A stretch of 64,000 bases of DNA from an uncultured Pseudomonadales bacterium (lineage in GTDB: Bacteria > Pseudomonadota > Gammaproteobacteria > Pseudomonadales > Azotimanducaceae): the NCBI GenBank assembly GCA_951813295.1, contig CATOTI010000002.1, forward strand, positions 992,001-1,056,000, in the 5' to 3' direction. Under the pieces are notes generated by a model. The model searched no databases. It was not told where the DNA came from and saw nothing but the letters and a program-made list of their open reading frames with translations. This document shows positions 9,492 to 18,590 of the stretch, in pieces. The first letter of the stretch is position 1. Every line of letters starts with the position of its first letter. Position numbers and translations under genes: made by a program.

Positions 9492-10145
9492 GTGAAGGCG
9501 ATGATTTTGGCGGCCGGTAAAGGGACGCGGCTGGCCCCTCTGACCGAATCGATGCCGAAGCCGATGATCCCGATATCGAGTGAACCGCTCATCGTTCACC
9601 AGATTCGCTGGTTACACCGGGGCGGTATTCGTGAGGTCGTGATCAACTTGCACCATCTCGGCGATCAGATCCGCAACCGTCTGGGCTCAGGCGGAGATCT
9701 TGGTGTACGAATCCATTACTCGGACGAGCCCGTGTTGCTCGACACCGGCGGCGGGATCAAGAACGCGCTCCACCACTTCGGCAACGATCCGTTTCTTGTG
9801 TTGAACGGTGACGTCTGGACCAACTTCCGCTTCAAGGACCTCGTCGCTTCGACGATCGACGGCCCGCACCTCGTTTTGGTTCCCGCCGGCGAAGGTCGCG
9901 AATCAAGCTTCTACATGGAAGGCGACCACGTGCGGCGTGGCGACGAAAACGACCTCACGTTTGCCAGCATCAGCATCATCAACGCTCGTCTCTTCGACGA
10001 CACGCCGGATACACCGTTTTCGATGCGTGATCTCTATTTCCAGGCAGCCGACGAAGGCAAGCTCACGGGCGAAGTGTTCAACGGCACGTGGATCGATATC
10101 GGCACCCACGACGCGCTCAAGTCCGTGCGTCGCCTGACGCTCTGA
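9492..10145 (+). CDS. murU: MurU, N-acetylmuramate-1-phosphate uridylyltransferase
   Basis: MurU converts MurNAc-1-P and UTP to UDP-MurNAc, following AmgK. The 217-residue nucleotidyltransferase opens MKAMILAAGKGTRLAPLT with the sugar-nucleotide signature, then KPMIPI and the metal-binding NGDVW near residue 103; the C-terminal GTWIDIGTHD is also typical. The start is GTG at 9492, preceded by AGGAA; longer frames upstream overlap amgK and are rejected. This pathway is a known cause of intrinsic fosfomycin tolerance in Pseudomonas. Confidence 0.92.
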   Translation: MKAMILAAGKGTRLAPLTESMPKPMIPISSEPLIVHQIRWLHRGGIREVVINLHHLGDQIRNRLGSGGDLGVRIHYSDEPVLLDTGGGIKNALHHFGNDPFLVLNGDVWTNFRFKDLVASTIDGPHLVLVPAGEGRESSFYMEGDHVRRGDENDLTFASISIINARLFDDTPDTPFSMRDLYFQAADEGKLTGEVFNGTWIDIGTHDALKSVRRLTL

Positions 10146-10220
10146 CAACCACGGCGCACAAGTGAAGGCGCTCCAGACGTGTCGAGTACACTCCGCGCCT
10201 CGCCAATCTCGAGTGCCGCG

Positions 10221-10913
10221 ATGCAACCCCTCATAGCGCCATCCATCCTCGCCGCGGACATCACGCAGCTCGGTCAGGAAGTTGATGACGTCATCGCCGC
10301 GGGTGCCGACGTCATCCATTTCGATGTCATGGACAACCACTACGTGCCGAACCTGTCATTCGGTCCGAGTTTGCTGGCCGCGCTACGCCAGAACGGCCTC
10401 TCGGCACCCGTGGACGTCCATCTCATGACAGCGCCTGCTGATCGACTCGTCGAAGAATTCATCGACGTCGGCGCCAACATGATCTCCGTGCACCCCGAGG
10501 CCTGCGTGCACATTCACCGCACCGTCAACCGGATCCGCGAAGCGGGACTCCAGGCCGGCGTCGCCCTGAATCCGGGAACATCGCTATCCGCGGTCGATCC
10601 GTTGCTCGAATCGATCGACTACGTGCTCATCATGTCGGTCAACCCCGGTTTCGGCGGCCAGAAGTTCATTCCGACCGCCCTCGATCGCGCTCGTACGATG
10701 CGCGAAACGCTCGACGTCCGAGGCTTCACCGACACGCGCATCGAGATGGACGGCGGTATCGGGGTCGGCAATATTCGATCGGCCGCCGAAGCGGGCGTCG
10801 ATTTCTTCGTCGCAGGCTCAGCGATCTACGGCGTAGCCTGTACGCACCCGACGCGACGCGATGATTACGCCGAAGTGATCGAAACGTTGCGTGCCGAGGT
10901 CGCCGCCCGATGA
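10221..10913 (+). CDS. rpe: Ribulose-phosphate 3-epimerase
   Basis: Rpe interconverts ribulose-5-P and xylulose-5-P in the pentose phosphate pathway. The 230-residue TIM-barrel starts MQPLIAPSILAAD; HFDVMDNHYVPN and DVHLM supply the metal and catalytic residues, MSVNPGFGGQ the phosphate loop and EMDGGIG the second catalytic aspartate. A GTG at 10179 is in frame, but the family N-terminus begins at the ATG at 10221. The stop overlaps the gph start by 4 bp (ATGA), so the pair is coupled. Confidence 0.97.
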   Translation: MQPLIAPSILAADITQLGQEVDDVIAAGADVIHFDVMDNHYVPNLSFGPSLLAALRQNGLSAPVDVHLMTAPADRLVEEFIDVGANMISVHPEACVHIHRTVNRIREAGLQAGVALNPGTSLSAVDPLLESIDYVLIMSVNPGFGGQKFIPTALDRARTMRETLDVRGFTDTRIEMDGGIGVGNIRSAAEAGVDFFVAGSAIYGVACTHPTRRDDYAEVIETLRAEVAAR

Positions 10914-11560
10914 AACGTTACGACGCGTATCTGTTCGACCTCGATGGCACGCTGATCGATACCGTGCCCGACCTCAATCGTGCGCTTAACCACACGCTCG
11001 AACAGGCATCGCTACCGACGGTCGATGAATCGCTGACGCGACATTGGATCGGCCACGGCGTACGCGCGATGCTGACCGCCGCTTTTACGCACGCCGAGAT
11101 CGACCCCTCCGTGGCCGAATACGAAGGCCACGTCGACGTCTTTCTCGAACACTACAAAGCCCACATCGCCGATGTCTCGAGGCCTTACGAAGGTGCGGTC
11201 GAAGTGCTCGAAACCCTCCGCCGCGACGAGATCCCCTGTGCTGTCGTGACGAACAAGATCTTCGAGCTCACCGAACCGCTCCTGGCGGCTCTCGATCTCA
11301 CCCGGTTCTTTGCCGCGATCGTCGCTGGCGACACCGCGCCTGAACCGAAACCGGCCGCGGCACCAGCCCTCCTCGCGTGCGAGCGTCTGGGCGTCGCCCC
11401 AGCGGATACGCTCTTCATCGGCGATTCGGCGGCAGACGTCGGCTGCGCGCGCGCGGCGGGTTGCCCGGTCGTCGTCTGCGAATACGGTTACAACCACGGA
11501 ATCGCGCCCGAATCACTCGGCGCGGACCGTGTGATTGCAACGTTTTTGGACCTCGTTTAG
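10910..11560 (+). CDS. gph: Phosphoglycolate phosphatase (HAD superfamily)
   Basis: Gph removes phosphate from 2-phosphoglycolate formed during DNA repair and other processes. HAD motifs are in place: LFDLDGTLIDT with the nucleophilic aspartate, VTNK as motif II, the KP lysine of PEPKP, and IGDSAADVGCA as motif IV. The cap is the C1 type between motifs I and II. At 216 residues it is normal length. It sits between rpe and trpE, a common gammaproteobacterial order, and its start overlaps rpe. Confidence 0.93.
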   Translation: MKRYDAYLFDLDGTLIDTVPDLNRALNHTLEQASLPTVDESLTRHWIGHGVRAMLTAAFTHAEIDPSVAEYEGHVDVFLEHYKAHIADVSRPYEGAVEVLETLRRDEIPCAVVTNKIFELTEPLLAALDLTRFFAAIVAGDTAPEPKPAAAPALLACERLGVAPADTLFIGDSAADVGCARAAGCPVVVCEYGYNHGIAPESLGADRVIATFLDLV

Positions 11561-11694
11561 TCTGCCGCGCGCCTCGGCAACACGACTCGAACAACGACCC
11601 ATGAACGAACAGGCCCACCCGCGTTGGCGATAGTCAGGAAGACACCCTGACCCGGACCCCTGTGGTCTAAAGCGAACCTGTTCGGATCCTCATA

Positions 11695-13182
11695 ATGAAT
11701 CAGTCGCAATTCGACGCTCTCGCCGCCGTTGGCTATACCCATATCCCCGTCGTTCACGAAGTGATGGCGGACCTCGAAACACCGCTCTCGACGTACCTCA
11801 AACTCGCCGACGCGCCGTTTTCCTATCTTCTGGAGTCGGCCGCACAAGGCGGGGAGAAATGGGGCCGCTACTCGATCATCGGCCTACCCGCCGAAACCGT
11901 GCTCCGCGTGCGCGGCAATCATCTGACAGTCACGCACGCGGGAGAGCTCGTCGAAGAGATCGATACCGATGATCCGCTGTCACACATCGAAGCGTTCCAG
12001 GCGCGCTACCGAGTCCCCGACCACGAGGACTTGCCGCGTTTTTTTGGTGGCTTGGTGGGCTATTTCGGCTACGACACCGTGCGCTATGTCGAACACCGCC
12101 TGAAACACGGCACGCCGCCCGACGACCTCGAGACGCCCGACATCTTGTTGATGGTGTCGCGCGACGTCATCGTCTTCGACAACATCTCCTCGAAGATGAA
12201 GTTCATCTCCCTGGCGGATCCGAACGAACCGGATTCTCTGTTGCGTACTCAGGAGCGACTGACGTCGCTCGCGGCGAAGCTCAGTGGCGCCAACCCCCAG
12301 CCACGTTCGGCGACCGGCAACCAGATCGTCGAAGAGGACGATTTCGCGAGCGCCTTCGGCAAAGAGAAATACTTCGATGCCGTCGAACACATCCGCGAGT
12401 ACATCAAGGCCGGCGACGTGATGCAGGTCGTCCTTTCACAGAGGCTGTCCCTGCCCTTCTCGTCCTCGCCGATCAACCTCTACCGCGCGCTGCGCAGCCT
12501 CAATCCTTCGCCGTACATGTACTTCATGAACCTCGATGAGTTTCACATCGTGAGTTCGTCTCCCGAAATCCTCGCCCGTGTGGAGAACGGTACGATCGTC
12601 AACCGGCCGCTCGCCGGGACGAGACGGCGAGGGCACACGGAGGAAGAAGACCTCGCGCTCGAAGAAGAGCTCATCAACGACCCGAAGGAACTTGCCGAAC
12701 ATCTCATGCTGATCGACCTCGGCCGCAACGACGTCGGTCGCGTGTCCGAGATCGGCAGCGTCAACGTCACGGAGGAGTTCATCGTCGAGCGCTACAGCCA
12801 CGTGATGCATATCTCCTCGAACGTCGTCGGCCAGCTCGCCGAAGGCAAGTCGACGATGGACGTCTTGCGCGCGACCCTGCCGGTCGGGACGTTGTCCGGT
12901 GCACCCAAGATTCGGGCGATGGAGATCATCGACGAACTCGAGCCCGTAAAACGCGGTATCTACGGCGGCGCCGTCGGTTACCTCGCCTGGAACGGCAACA
13001 TGGACACCGCCATCGCCATCCGTACGGCGATCGTCAAGGACGGCATGCTCTACATCCAGGCCGGGGGCGGTGTCGTCGACGATTCGATCCAGCGCCTCGA
13101 GTGGAAAGAAACCTTGAACAAGGCGCGCGCGATCTTTCGTGCGGCACGGTTGGCGGAACTCGGATTTGCTGAACTCGACTAG
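11695..13182 (+). CDS. trpE: Anthranilate synthase component I
   Basis: TrpE makes anthranilate from chorismate with ammonia supplied by TrpG. The 495-residue protein has the N-terminal LLES element linked to tryptophan feedback ([18 protein letters not shown]) and the chorismate-binding motifs [21 protein letters not shown] and GTLSGAPK. No trpG, trpD or trpC follows: the next gene is an ion channel, so tryptophan genes are split as in pseudomonads. The 134-bp gap upstream holds a ten-codon open frame with one Trp codon, discussed among the findings. Confidence 0.97.
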   Translation: MNQSQFDALAAVGYTHIPVVHEVMADLETPLSTYLKLADAPFSYLLESAAQGGEKWGRYSIIGLPAETVLRVRGNHLTVTHAGELVEEIDTDDPLSHIEAFQARYRVPDHEDLPRFFGGLVGYFGYDTVRYVEHRLKHGTPPDDLETPDILLMVSRDVIVFDNISSKMKFISLADPNEPDSLLRTQERLTSLAAKLSGANPQPRSATGNQIVEEDDFASAFGKEKYFDAVEHIREYIKAGDVMQVVLSQRLSLPFSSSPINLYRALRSLNPSPYMYFMNLDEFHIVSSSPEILARVENGTIVNRPLAGTRRRGHTEEEDLALEEELINDPKELAEHLMLIDLGRNDVGRVSEIGSVNVTEEFIVERYSHVMHISSNVVGQLAEGKSTMDVLRATLPVGTLSGAPKIRAMEIIDELEPVKRGIYGGAVGYLAWNGNMDTAIAIRTAIVKDGMLYIQAGGGVVDDSIQRLEWKETLNKARAIFRAARLAELGFAELD

Positions 13183-13996
13183 CGACGTCGATTACGGCGA
13201 CGGCAGGCTGGGCCGCGTCGTCGTGAGCGGTTGGTTCCATCACGGCATCACCGCCATCATTCTATTGAACGCCGCCATCATCGGGCTCGATACCTCCGAG
13301 ATGCTGACGAACCGATTCGGCGCGGCGTTCGAATTCGCCAACCAGCTGATTCTCGGCATCTTCATCGTCGAGGCACTCCTGAAGCTCGGCGCGCTCGCAC
13401 CGAACCCTTGGCGTTATTTCTCGAGCGGTTGGAACATTTTCGACTTCGCGATCATCGTCGTGAGCCTGATCCCCGACACCGGTGAACTCGCGACGCTGGC
13501 CCGACTCGCCCGGCTCATGCGCGTGCTGCGTCTCGTCTCGTCGTTCCCCGAGCTCCGGCTGATCGTGACGACGCTGATCAACTCGATTCCGAGCATGTTC
13601 AACGTCGTCGCGCTTCTGTCGATCCTCTTTTACGTCTACGCCGTCGCCGGCTATCACCTTTTCCACGAAGTCGACCCGACCCATTGGCGCACCCTCGGTA
13701 TCGCGCTGCTGACGCTCTTTCGGATCGTTACTCTCGAGGACTGGACCGACGTCATGTACGCCGCGATGGACACGTACTGGTGGGCCTGGGCGTACTTCGT
13801 CAGCTTTGTGACCCTCGGCACGTTTGTCGTCATCAACCTCTTTATCGCCGTGGTGCTCAACAATCTCGACGAAGCCAAGCAGGAGCGCCTGCGTGAACTG
13901 CGCGAACCACCGACGAAGGATGAGATTCTCGAAGAACTCGCCCGGACCCAGGCGTCGCTCGCGGAACTTCGCCGGCGCCTCGAGCACAGTGATTAG
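13139..13996 (+). CDS. Single-domain voltage-gated cation channel (NaChBac/BacNav superfamily)
   Basis: A six-helix ion-transport protein that should form homotetramers. S1 is near residues 33-50, S4 carries four arginines at three-residue spacing (122, 125, 128, 131) and the pore loop reads TLEDWTD at 198-204. S6 follows, then a charged C-terminal stretch (residues about 240-285) that looks like the tetramerising coiled coil. The filter is richer in acid than the Na-selective TLESWSM of NavAb. The start is uncertain: GTG at 13139 lies inside the trpE end, and TTG at 13166 is another option. The gene overlaps trpE and the next gene. Confidence 0.88.
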   Translation: MRHGWRNSDLLNSTSDVDYGDGRLGRVVVSGWFHHGITAIILLNAAIIGLDTSEMLTNRFGAAFEFANQLILGIFIVEALLKLGALAPNPWRYFSSGWNIFDFAIIVVSLIPDTGELATLARLARLMRVLRLVSSFPELRLIVTTLINSIPSMFNVVALLSILFYVYAVAGYHLFHEVDPTHWRTLGIALLTLFRIVTLEDWTDVMYAAMDTYWWAWAYFVSFVTLGTFVVINLFIAVVLNNLDEAKQERLRELREPPTKDEILEELARTQASLAELRRRLEHSD

Positions 13997-16900
13997 CCTC
14001 GCCTGGTTCGCCGCCGCGACAATCGCCGCCGGCGCGAGCCTGCCACTCGTCGACGAAGCACCGGCAGGCGCACGCGTCGTCTCCTTCGAAACCGAAACGC
14101 TCACGTGGGCGTCGCTCGACGTCACGCCCGATGGCGAGACGCTCGTTTTTGAGGCGTTGGGTGACATCTACCACGTACCGATCGAGGGCGGCCGGGCGAG
14201 CGCGATCACGACGGGCATGGCGTTCGATTCGCAACCCACGGTTTCCCCCGACGGGCGTCGAATCGCCTTCATCTCGGACCGCGACGGCACCGAAAACCTG
14301 TGGATGATGGACATCGACGGCGGTGAGCCGACAAAGCTCTCGAAAGGCAACGACCGGTCCGAGTTCGCCTCACCGCACTGGGCACCCGACAGCTCCCACG
14401 TACTCGTCTCCCAGACGTCCTGGGGCTTGAGAACCTTCGAGATCTGGAGCTATCACGTCGACGGCGGACGTGGCGTGCAGATCACCCGTGCCAAGAATGG
14501 CAACACGCCGACACGAAACCGATCCAACGCATTGGGCGTCGTCTATACACCGGACGCGTCAACCATGTACTACGCCTTCAAACGAGGCGGTTTCGGCTAC
14601 AACCTGACACTGCCCTTGTGGCAGATCGCCCGTCGCGACGTCGCGGACGGGACGCAGGATATCGTCACTAATGCAGTCGGAAGCGCCTTCCGCCCGACGC
14701 TTTCGCCCGACGGCAAACTGCTCGTCTACGGCACCCGGTTTCAGGGCAAGACGGGATTGCGCCTCCGCGACCTCGAAACGGGTCGGGACGAGTGGCTGAT
14801 CTATCCGATCGATCGCGACGAACAAGAATCCCGGTTCACGCGTGATCTACTGCCGCGCTTCGCCTTCCTACCCGACGGATCCGGTCTCGTCCTGCCGCGG
14901 GACGGTCGTTTCGTACGCCTCGACGTCGAGACGAAAGCGGTACAGGACATTCCTGTCACGGTGCCCGTTGATCTCACACTCGGCCCCACCCTCGAAGCGC
15001 CCTATCGACTCGGCATCGGACCCGTCAAAGCGCGTCTCGTCCGCGACGCGGACTGGCATCCCAATCGCGAAACGCTCGCCTTCGCGGCGTTTCTCTCGAT
15101 CTACTCGTTCATCCTCGAAACGAATACGGTCGAGCAGCTCACTCCCGACGGCCAGCGGGCCTTCCAGCCGGCCCACTCACCAGACGGGCGATGGATCTCG
15201 TACGTGACCTGGTCACGCGACGGCGGACATATCTGGAAGATTCGGACGAACGGCCGAGGTCGGCCGATCCGCCTGACCGATACGCCCGCTTACTACCACA
15301 CCCCGACCTTCACCCCGGATGGCCAATCAATCGTTGCCATTCGGGCGTCGAGCTACGAACGGCGATACCGCGAGTTCGACTTCGGCGAGGTCGTCGACTC
15401 AGACGTCATCGCCGTCGAGACAGACGGTGATGGCGCCATCCGCGAGATCATTCCGGCCCGTGGCCTGGCGAGCCCCCATTTTGTCCAGCAAGGCGACCGC
15501 CTCTACCTCTACGGCACGTCGCAAGGCCTCGTTTCGGTGCAGCTCGACGGCACGGACCTGCAGCGCCATTTGCGCGCGAAGGGCCACGGCATCTACGGCG
15601 CCGAAGAGAAAGTTCCCGCGGAAGACGTTCGCCTGAGCCCCACGGCCACCGAAGCGCTGGTTCGCCACGCGAACCAGCTCTACGTGCTCCGCCTGCCGAG
15701 TACCGCGATGCGCAATCTCGAGGTAGATCTCACCAACCCGACGCTACCGGTTTTCCAAGTCACCGATATTGGCGCAGACGACTTCGGCTGGTCAGCGGAC
15801 GGCACGACTCTGCATTGGACGACTGGGGATCGATGGCATCGACGCGACCTCGGCTCGATCTCGTTTCGACAAGCGCAGGACACATCGAGCAACGGTGACG
15901 CCGCACGTACCCCCCTTGCGGAGGAGCACGAGGCCGTTCGCACGAAGACCATCGATCTCTATCTCCCGCGGCAAACATCGAGCGGCCGCGTTGCACTCGT
16001 CGGCGCCGCGATCTTGACGATGACCGAGGGCGCAAAGGCGATCTCCGACGGGGTGGTCATCATCGCCGACAGTCGGATCGAGGCGGTCGGATCACGCGCG
16101 GAAGTCGATATCGCCGGCATCGAGACGGTCGACATCAGCGGCACGACTTTGCTACCCGGATTCATCGACACCCACGCCCACTATCGGCCCATGCGCGACG
16201 TCTTTGATCCCGAGAACTGGGCGTTCCTCGCCAATCTGGCTTTCGGTGTGACGACAGGGCTCGACGTGCAACCGTCGACGACCGACATTCTCGCCTATGA
16301 AGACCTCGTGGACGCAGGACTCATGCTTGGTCCCAGGGCGCTTTCGACTGGACCGGGCATCTTCAACAACAACGAGTTCAAGTCGCGCGATCACGCGCGT
16401 GCCGTGCTGGGGCGCTACAAGTCGCACTATCGCGTCCGGAACCTGAAATCCTATATCGCGGGATCCCGGCGGCAACGGCAATGGATTCTTCAAGCCGCAC
16501 GTGATCTCCGGTTAATGCCGACGGCTGAAGGCGCGCTCGACATGAAGCTCGACCTCACGCACGTGATCGACGGCTATGTCGGCAACGAGCACAACTTTCC
16601 TCTCACCACGCTGCATGACGATGTGGTGCGGCTCGTCGCTGAATCCGGCATCGGCTACAACCCGACGCTACTCGTCGCCTTCGGCGGCCCCGGTGCCGAG
16701 AACTACTTCTACACGCGGGAATCGTTACATGACGACGAGCGGCTGAAACGCTTCACGCCGCCGCAACTACTCGAATCCCGGATCAACCGGCGCCCCTGGG
16801 CACACGATAACGAGCACGTCTTTCCAGCGCTCGGCCGCCAGGCAGCGAAAATCATCCGTGCCGGCGGTCGCGTCGGCGTGGGCGGCCACGGGCAACTGCA

Positions 16901-17240
16901 GGGCCTCGGCTACCACTGGGAACTCTGGGCGCTGGCAAGCGGCGGACTCACGCCCGAGGAATCCCTCGTCGCCGCAACGCGTCACGGCGCCGAGATCATC
17001 GGAGTGGCCGATGATCTCGGCACGATCGAACCGGGCAAGCTCGCCGATCTGGTCGCTCTGGAAAAGAACCCGCTCGAGGACATTCGCGCAACGCGCGAGG
17101 TGCGATGGGTCATGAAGAACGGGGCGTTGTACGACGCGGCAACGCTCAAAGGCCTCTGGCCGGTCGAGACGGCCGCCCCGAGCACACCCTGGCTCGACGC
17201 GTTGCCGGCAACGCCATCAAAAACGCGCCTCGATGAGTAG
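13989..17240 (+). CDS. Secreted amidohydrolase with N-terminal TolB/PD40-like beta-propeller
   Basis: The chosen GTG at 13989 overlaps the channel stop and gives a signal peptide (LAWFAAATIAAGASLPL) and 1083 residues. Residues about 30-650 contain repeated propeller blades of the form SPDGRRIAF, SPDGKLLVYG and SPDGRWISYV. Residues about 670-1080 form an imidazolonepropionase-like amidohydrolase with VALVGAAILTMTEG, the metal motif DTHAHYRP and the C-terminal LGTIEPGKLADLVAL. Substrate is unknown; cyclic dipeptides, peptides or imides would fit the superfamily. It is probably periplasmic and may be co-transcribed with the channel. Confidence 0.87.
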   Translation: MISLAWFAAATIAAGASLPLVDEAPAGARVVSFETETLTWASLDVTPDGETLVFEALGDIYHVPIEGGRASAITTGMAFDSQPTVSPDGRRIAFISDRDGTENLWMMDIDGGEPTKLSKGNDRSEFASPHWAPDSSHVLVSQTSWGLRTFEIWSYHVDGGRGVQITRAKNGNTPTRNRSNALGVVYTPDASTMYYAFKRGGFGYNLTLPLWQIARRDVADGTQDIVTNAVGSAFRPTLSPDGKLLVYGTRFQGKTGLRLRDLETGRDEWLIYPIDRDEQESRFTRDLLPRFAFLPDGSGLVLPRDGRFVRLDVETKAVQDIPVTVPVDLTLGPTLEAPYRLGIGPVKARLVRDADWHPNRETLAFAAFLSIYSFILETNTVEQLTPDGQRAFQPAHSPDGRWISYVTWSRDGGHIWKIRTNGRGRPIRLTDTPAYYHTPTFTPDGQSIVAIRASSYERRYREFDFGEVVDSDVIAVETDGDGAIREIIPARGLASPHFVQQGDRLYLYGTSQGLVSVQLDGTDLQRHLRAKGHGIYGAEEKVPAEDVRLSPTATEALVRHANQLYVLRLPSTAMRNLEVDLTNPTLPVFQVTDIGADDFGWSADGTTLHWTTGDRWHRRDLGSISFRQAQDTSSNGDAARTPLAEEHEAVRTKTIDLYLPRQTSSGRVALVGAAILTMTEGAKAISDGVVIIADSRIEAVGSRAEVDIAGIETVDISGTTLLPGFIDTHAHYRPMRDVFDPENWAFLANLAFGVTTGLDVQPSTTDILAYEDLVDAGLMLGPRALSTGPGIFNNNEFKSRDHARAVLGRYKSHYRVRNLKSYIAGSRRQRQWILQAARDLRLMPTAEGALDMKLDLTHVIDGYVGNEHNFPLTTLHDDVVRLVAESGIGYNPTLLVAFGGPGAENYFYTRESLHDDERLKRFTPPQLLESRINRRPWAHDNEHVFPALGRQAAKIIRAGGRVGVGGHGQLQGLGYHWELWALASGGLTPEESLVAATRHGAEIIGVADDLGTIEPGKLADLVALEKNPLEDIRATREVRWVMKNGALYDAATLKGLWPVETAAPSTPWLDALPATPSKTRLDE

Positions 17241-17294
17241 ACGCCCGCCGCGATCGCGCAGTACGGTTGACGATTGCGAAGGAGGAATCACGCT

Positions 17295-18458
17295 ATGTCG
17301 TTTCGATCCGAAGTAAGGGCCTGGCTGGACGAGAACGCCCCGGCAGGTGTCCGCGGGCCCGGCGATGTCCCCGGTGGCGGAACCAAAGTCCCGATGACCG
17401 ACGACCAACGCCTGTGGCTCGATCGCTGTGCCGATCGCGGCTTCACGGTGCCGACCTGGCCGAAAGAATATGGCGGTGCCGATCTCAGCAAGGAGCAATA
17501 CGTCACCCTCCTGCAAGAGATGAAGGATCTCGGGATTCGCGCGCCCGTCGCCGGCATGGGTACCGCCATGATCGGCCCGACGTTACTGGAGCACGGCACG
17601 GACGATCAGAAAGCGCGTCACCTGCCGAAGATCGCCCGTGGTGAAGTGTGGTGGTGCCAGGGGTATTCCGAACCAAGCTCCGGATCAGACCTCGCCTCGC
17701 TCAGAACGCGCGCCGAGGATAAAGGTGATCATTTCGTCATCAACGGCCAGAAGATCTGGACGTCGGGCGCCCAATTCGCGGATTGGATCTTCTGCCTGAC
17801 CCGCACCGATCCCGATGTGCCAAAGCACGAAGGCATCAGCTTCCTGCTTTTCTCGATGGACCAGCCCGGTGTCGAGGTTCGCCCGATTCGCCTGATCTCC
17901 GGCGCTTCACCCTTCTGCGAGACGTTCTTCGACAACGCCATCGCACAGAAGGAGGACCTCGTCGGGCGCATGAATCGCGGCTGGACCGTCGCCAAACGCC
18001 TGCTTCAGCACGAGCGCTCCGGCATGACCATGCTCGCGTCGGAAGACAACCGGGAAGGCGGCATCGACCTACCCGAACTCGCGCGCGACTACATCGGCAT
18101 GGCGGACGGACGCATCGCCGATGACGACATTCGCGCTTCCATCGCGCGCCACGGCATCAACAACCAGGCGTTCAGGCTCACCAAACGACGCACCGTCGAG
18201 GAGTCCGAAGGCAGTACGCCGGGGCCCGCAACCTCGATCTTCAAGTTCTACGGCGCGAACCTGCGCAAGGAACGATCGGAGCTGCAGGTCAGCATCATGG
18301 GTACGCAGGGAATCGGCTGGGAAGGCGAGTTCCTGAACGACGATGAGCAGGAGATGACGCGAACCTGGCTCGGCGGCAAAGCCGGGTCGATTGCCGGCGG
18401 CAGCAACGAGGTGCAGCTCAACATCATCTCGAAGCGGGTGCTGGGTTTGCCTGACTAG
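17295..18458 (+). CDS. Acyl-CoA dehydrogenase family protein
   Basis: FAD-dependent alpha,beta-dehydrogenation of an acyl-CoA. The 387-residue protein shows the FAD-contacting WWCQGYSEPSSGSDLA, the GQKIWTSGA strand and the C-terminal AGGSNEVQLNIISKRVLGLP. The start is the ATG at 17295 behind a strong GGAGGA Shine-Dalgarno; a TTG frame start at 17274 would skip it. It stands alone, without a partner dehydrogenase or hydratase nearby, so the substrate cannot be inferred. It faces the YjbR gene across a cluster of palindromes. Confidence 0.9.
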   Translation: MSFRSEVRAWLDENAPAGVRGPGDVPGGGTKVPMTDDQRLWLDRCADRGFTVPTWPKEYGGADLSKEQYVTLLQEMKDLGIRAPVAGMGTAMIGPTLLEHGTDDQKARHLPKIARGEVWWCQGYSEPSSGSDLASLRTRAEDKGDHFVINGQKIWTSGAQFADWIFCLTRTDPDVPKHEGISFLLFSMDQPGVEVRPIRLISGASPFCETFFDNAIAQKEDLVGRMNRGWTVAKRLLQHERSGMTMLASEDNREGGIDLPELARDYIGMADGRIADDDIRASIARHGINNQAFRLTKRRTVEESEGSTPGPATSIFKFYGANLRKERSELQVSIMGTQGIGWEGEFLNDDEQEMTRTWLGGKAGSIAGGSNEVQLNIISKRVLGLPD

Positions 18459-18482
18459 GCGCGCCGCTTTAGCGGCACGCAT

Positions 18483-18508
18483 GCAGTTGTTGCGTGCGCA
18501 ACAACTGC
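18483..18508. repeat. 26-bp palindrome A (GCAGTTGTTGCG arms)
   Basis: Twelve-base arms GCAGTTGTTGCG and CGCAACAACTGC separated by TG. It lies in the gap between the convergent acyl-CoA dehydrogenase and YjbR genes. Palindrome B, 36 bp further on, is the same length and shares the outer GCAGTT/AACTGC, differing at matched positions so that pairing is kept. No U-tract follows on either strand, so a REP-like or factor-independent bidirectional hairpin is more likely than a standard intrinsic terminator. Confidence 0.8.
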
Positions 18509-18544
18509 TCGGGCTAACCCGCCTCCTTTCTACTTCGAGGCCCA

Positions 18545-18570
18545 GCAGTTATCGCATACGCGATAACTGC
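18545..18570. repeat. 26-bp palindrome B (GCAGTTATCGC arms)
   Basis: Eleven-base arms GCAGTTATCGC and GCGATAACTGC around ATAC. Relative to palindrome A, G7 to A and T9 to C are each matched by the complementary change in the other arm. The covariation suggests that the dyad itself matters. Confidence 0.8.
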
Positions 18571-18572
18571 GA

Positions 18573-18590
18573 CGCGCCGCTAGCGGCGCG
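18573..18590. repeat. 18-bp perfect GC palindrome overlapping the yjbR stop codon
   Basis: CGCGCCGCTAGCGGCGCG is its own reverse complement and contains the stop codon of the minus-strand YjbR-family gene. A related hairpin, GCCGCTTTAGCGGC (18463-18476), lies just after the acyl-CoA dehydrogenase stop, so the intergenic region is bracketed by GC-rich hairpins around palindromes A and B. Probably part of a bidirectional transcription-end region. Confidence 0.7.
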
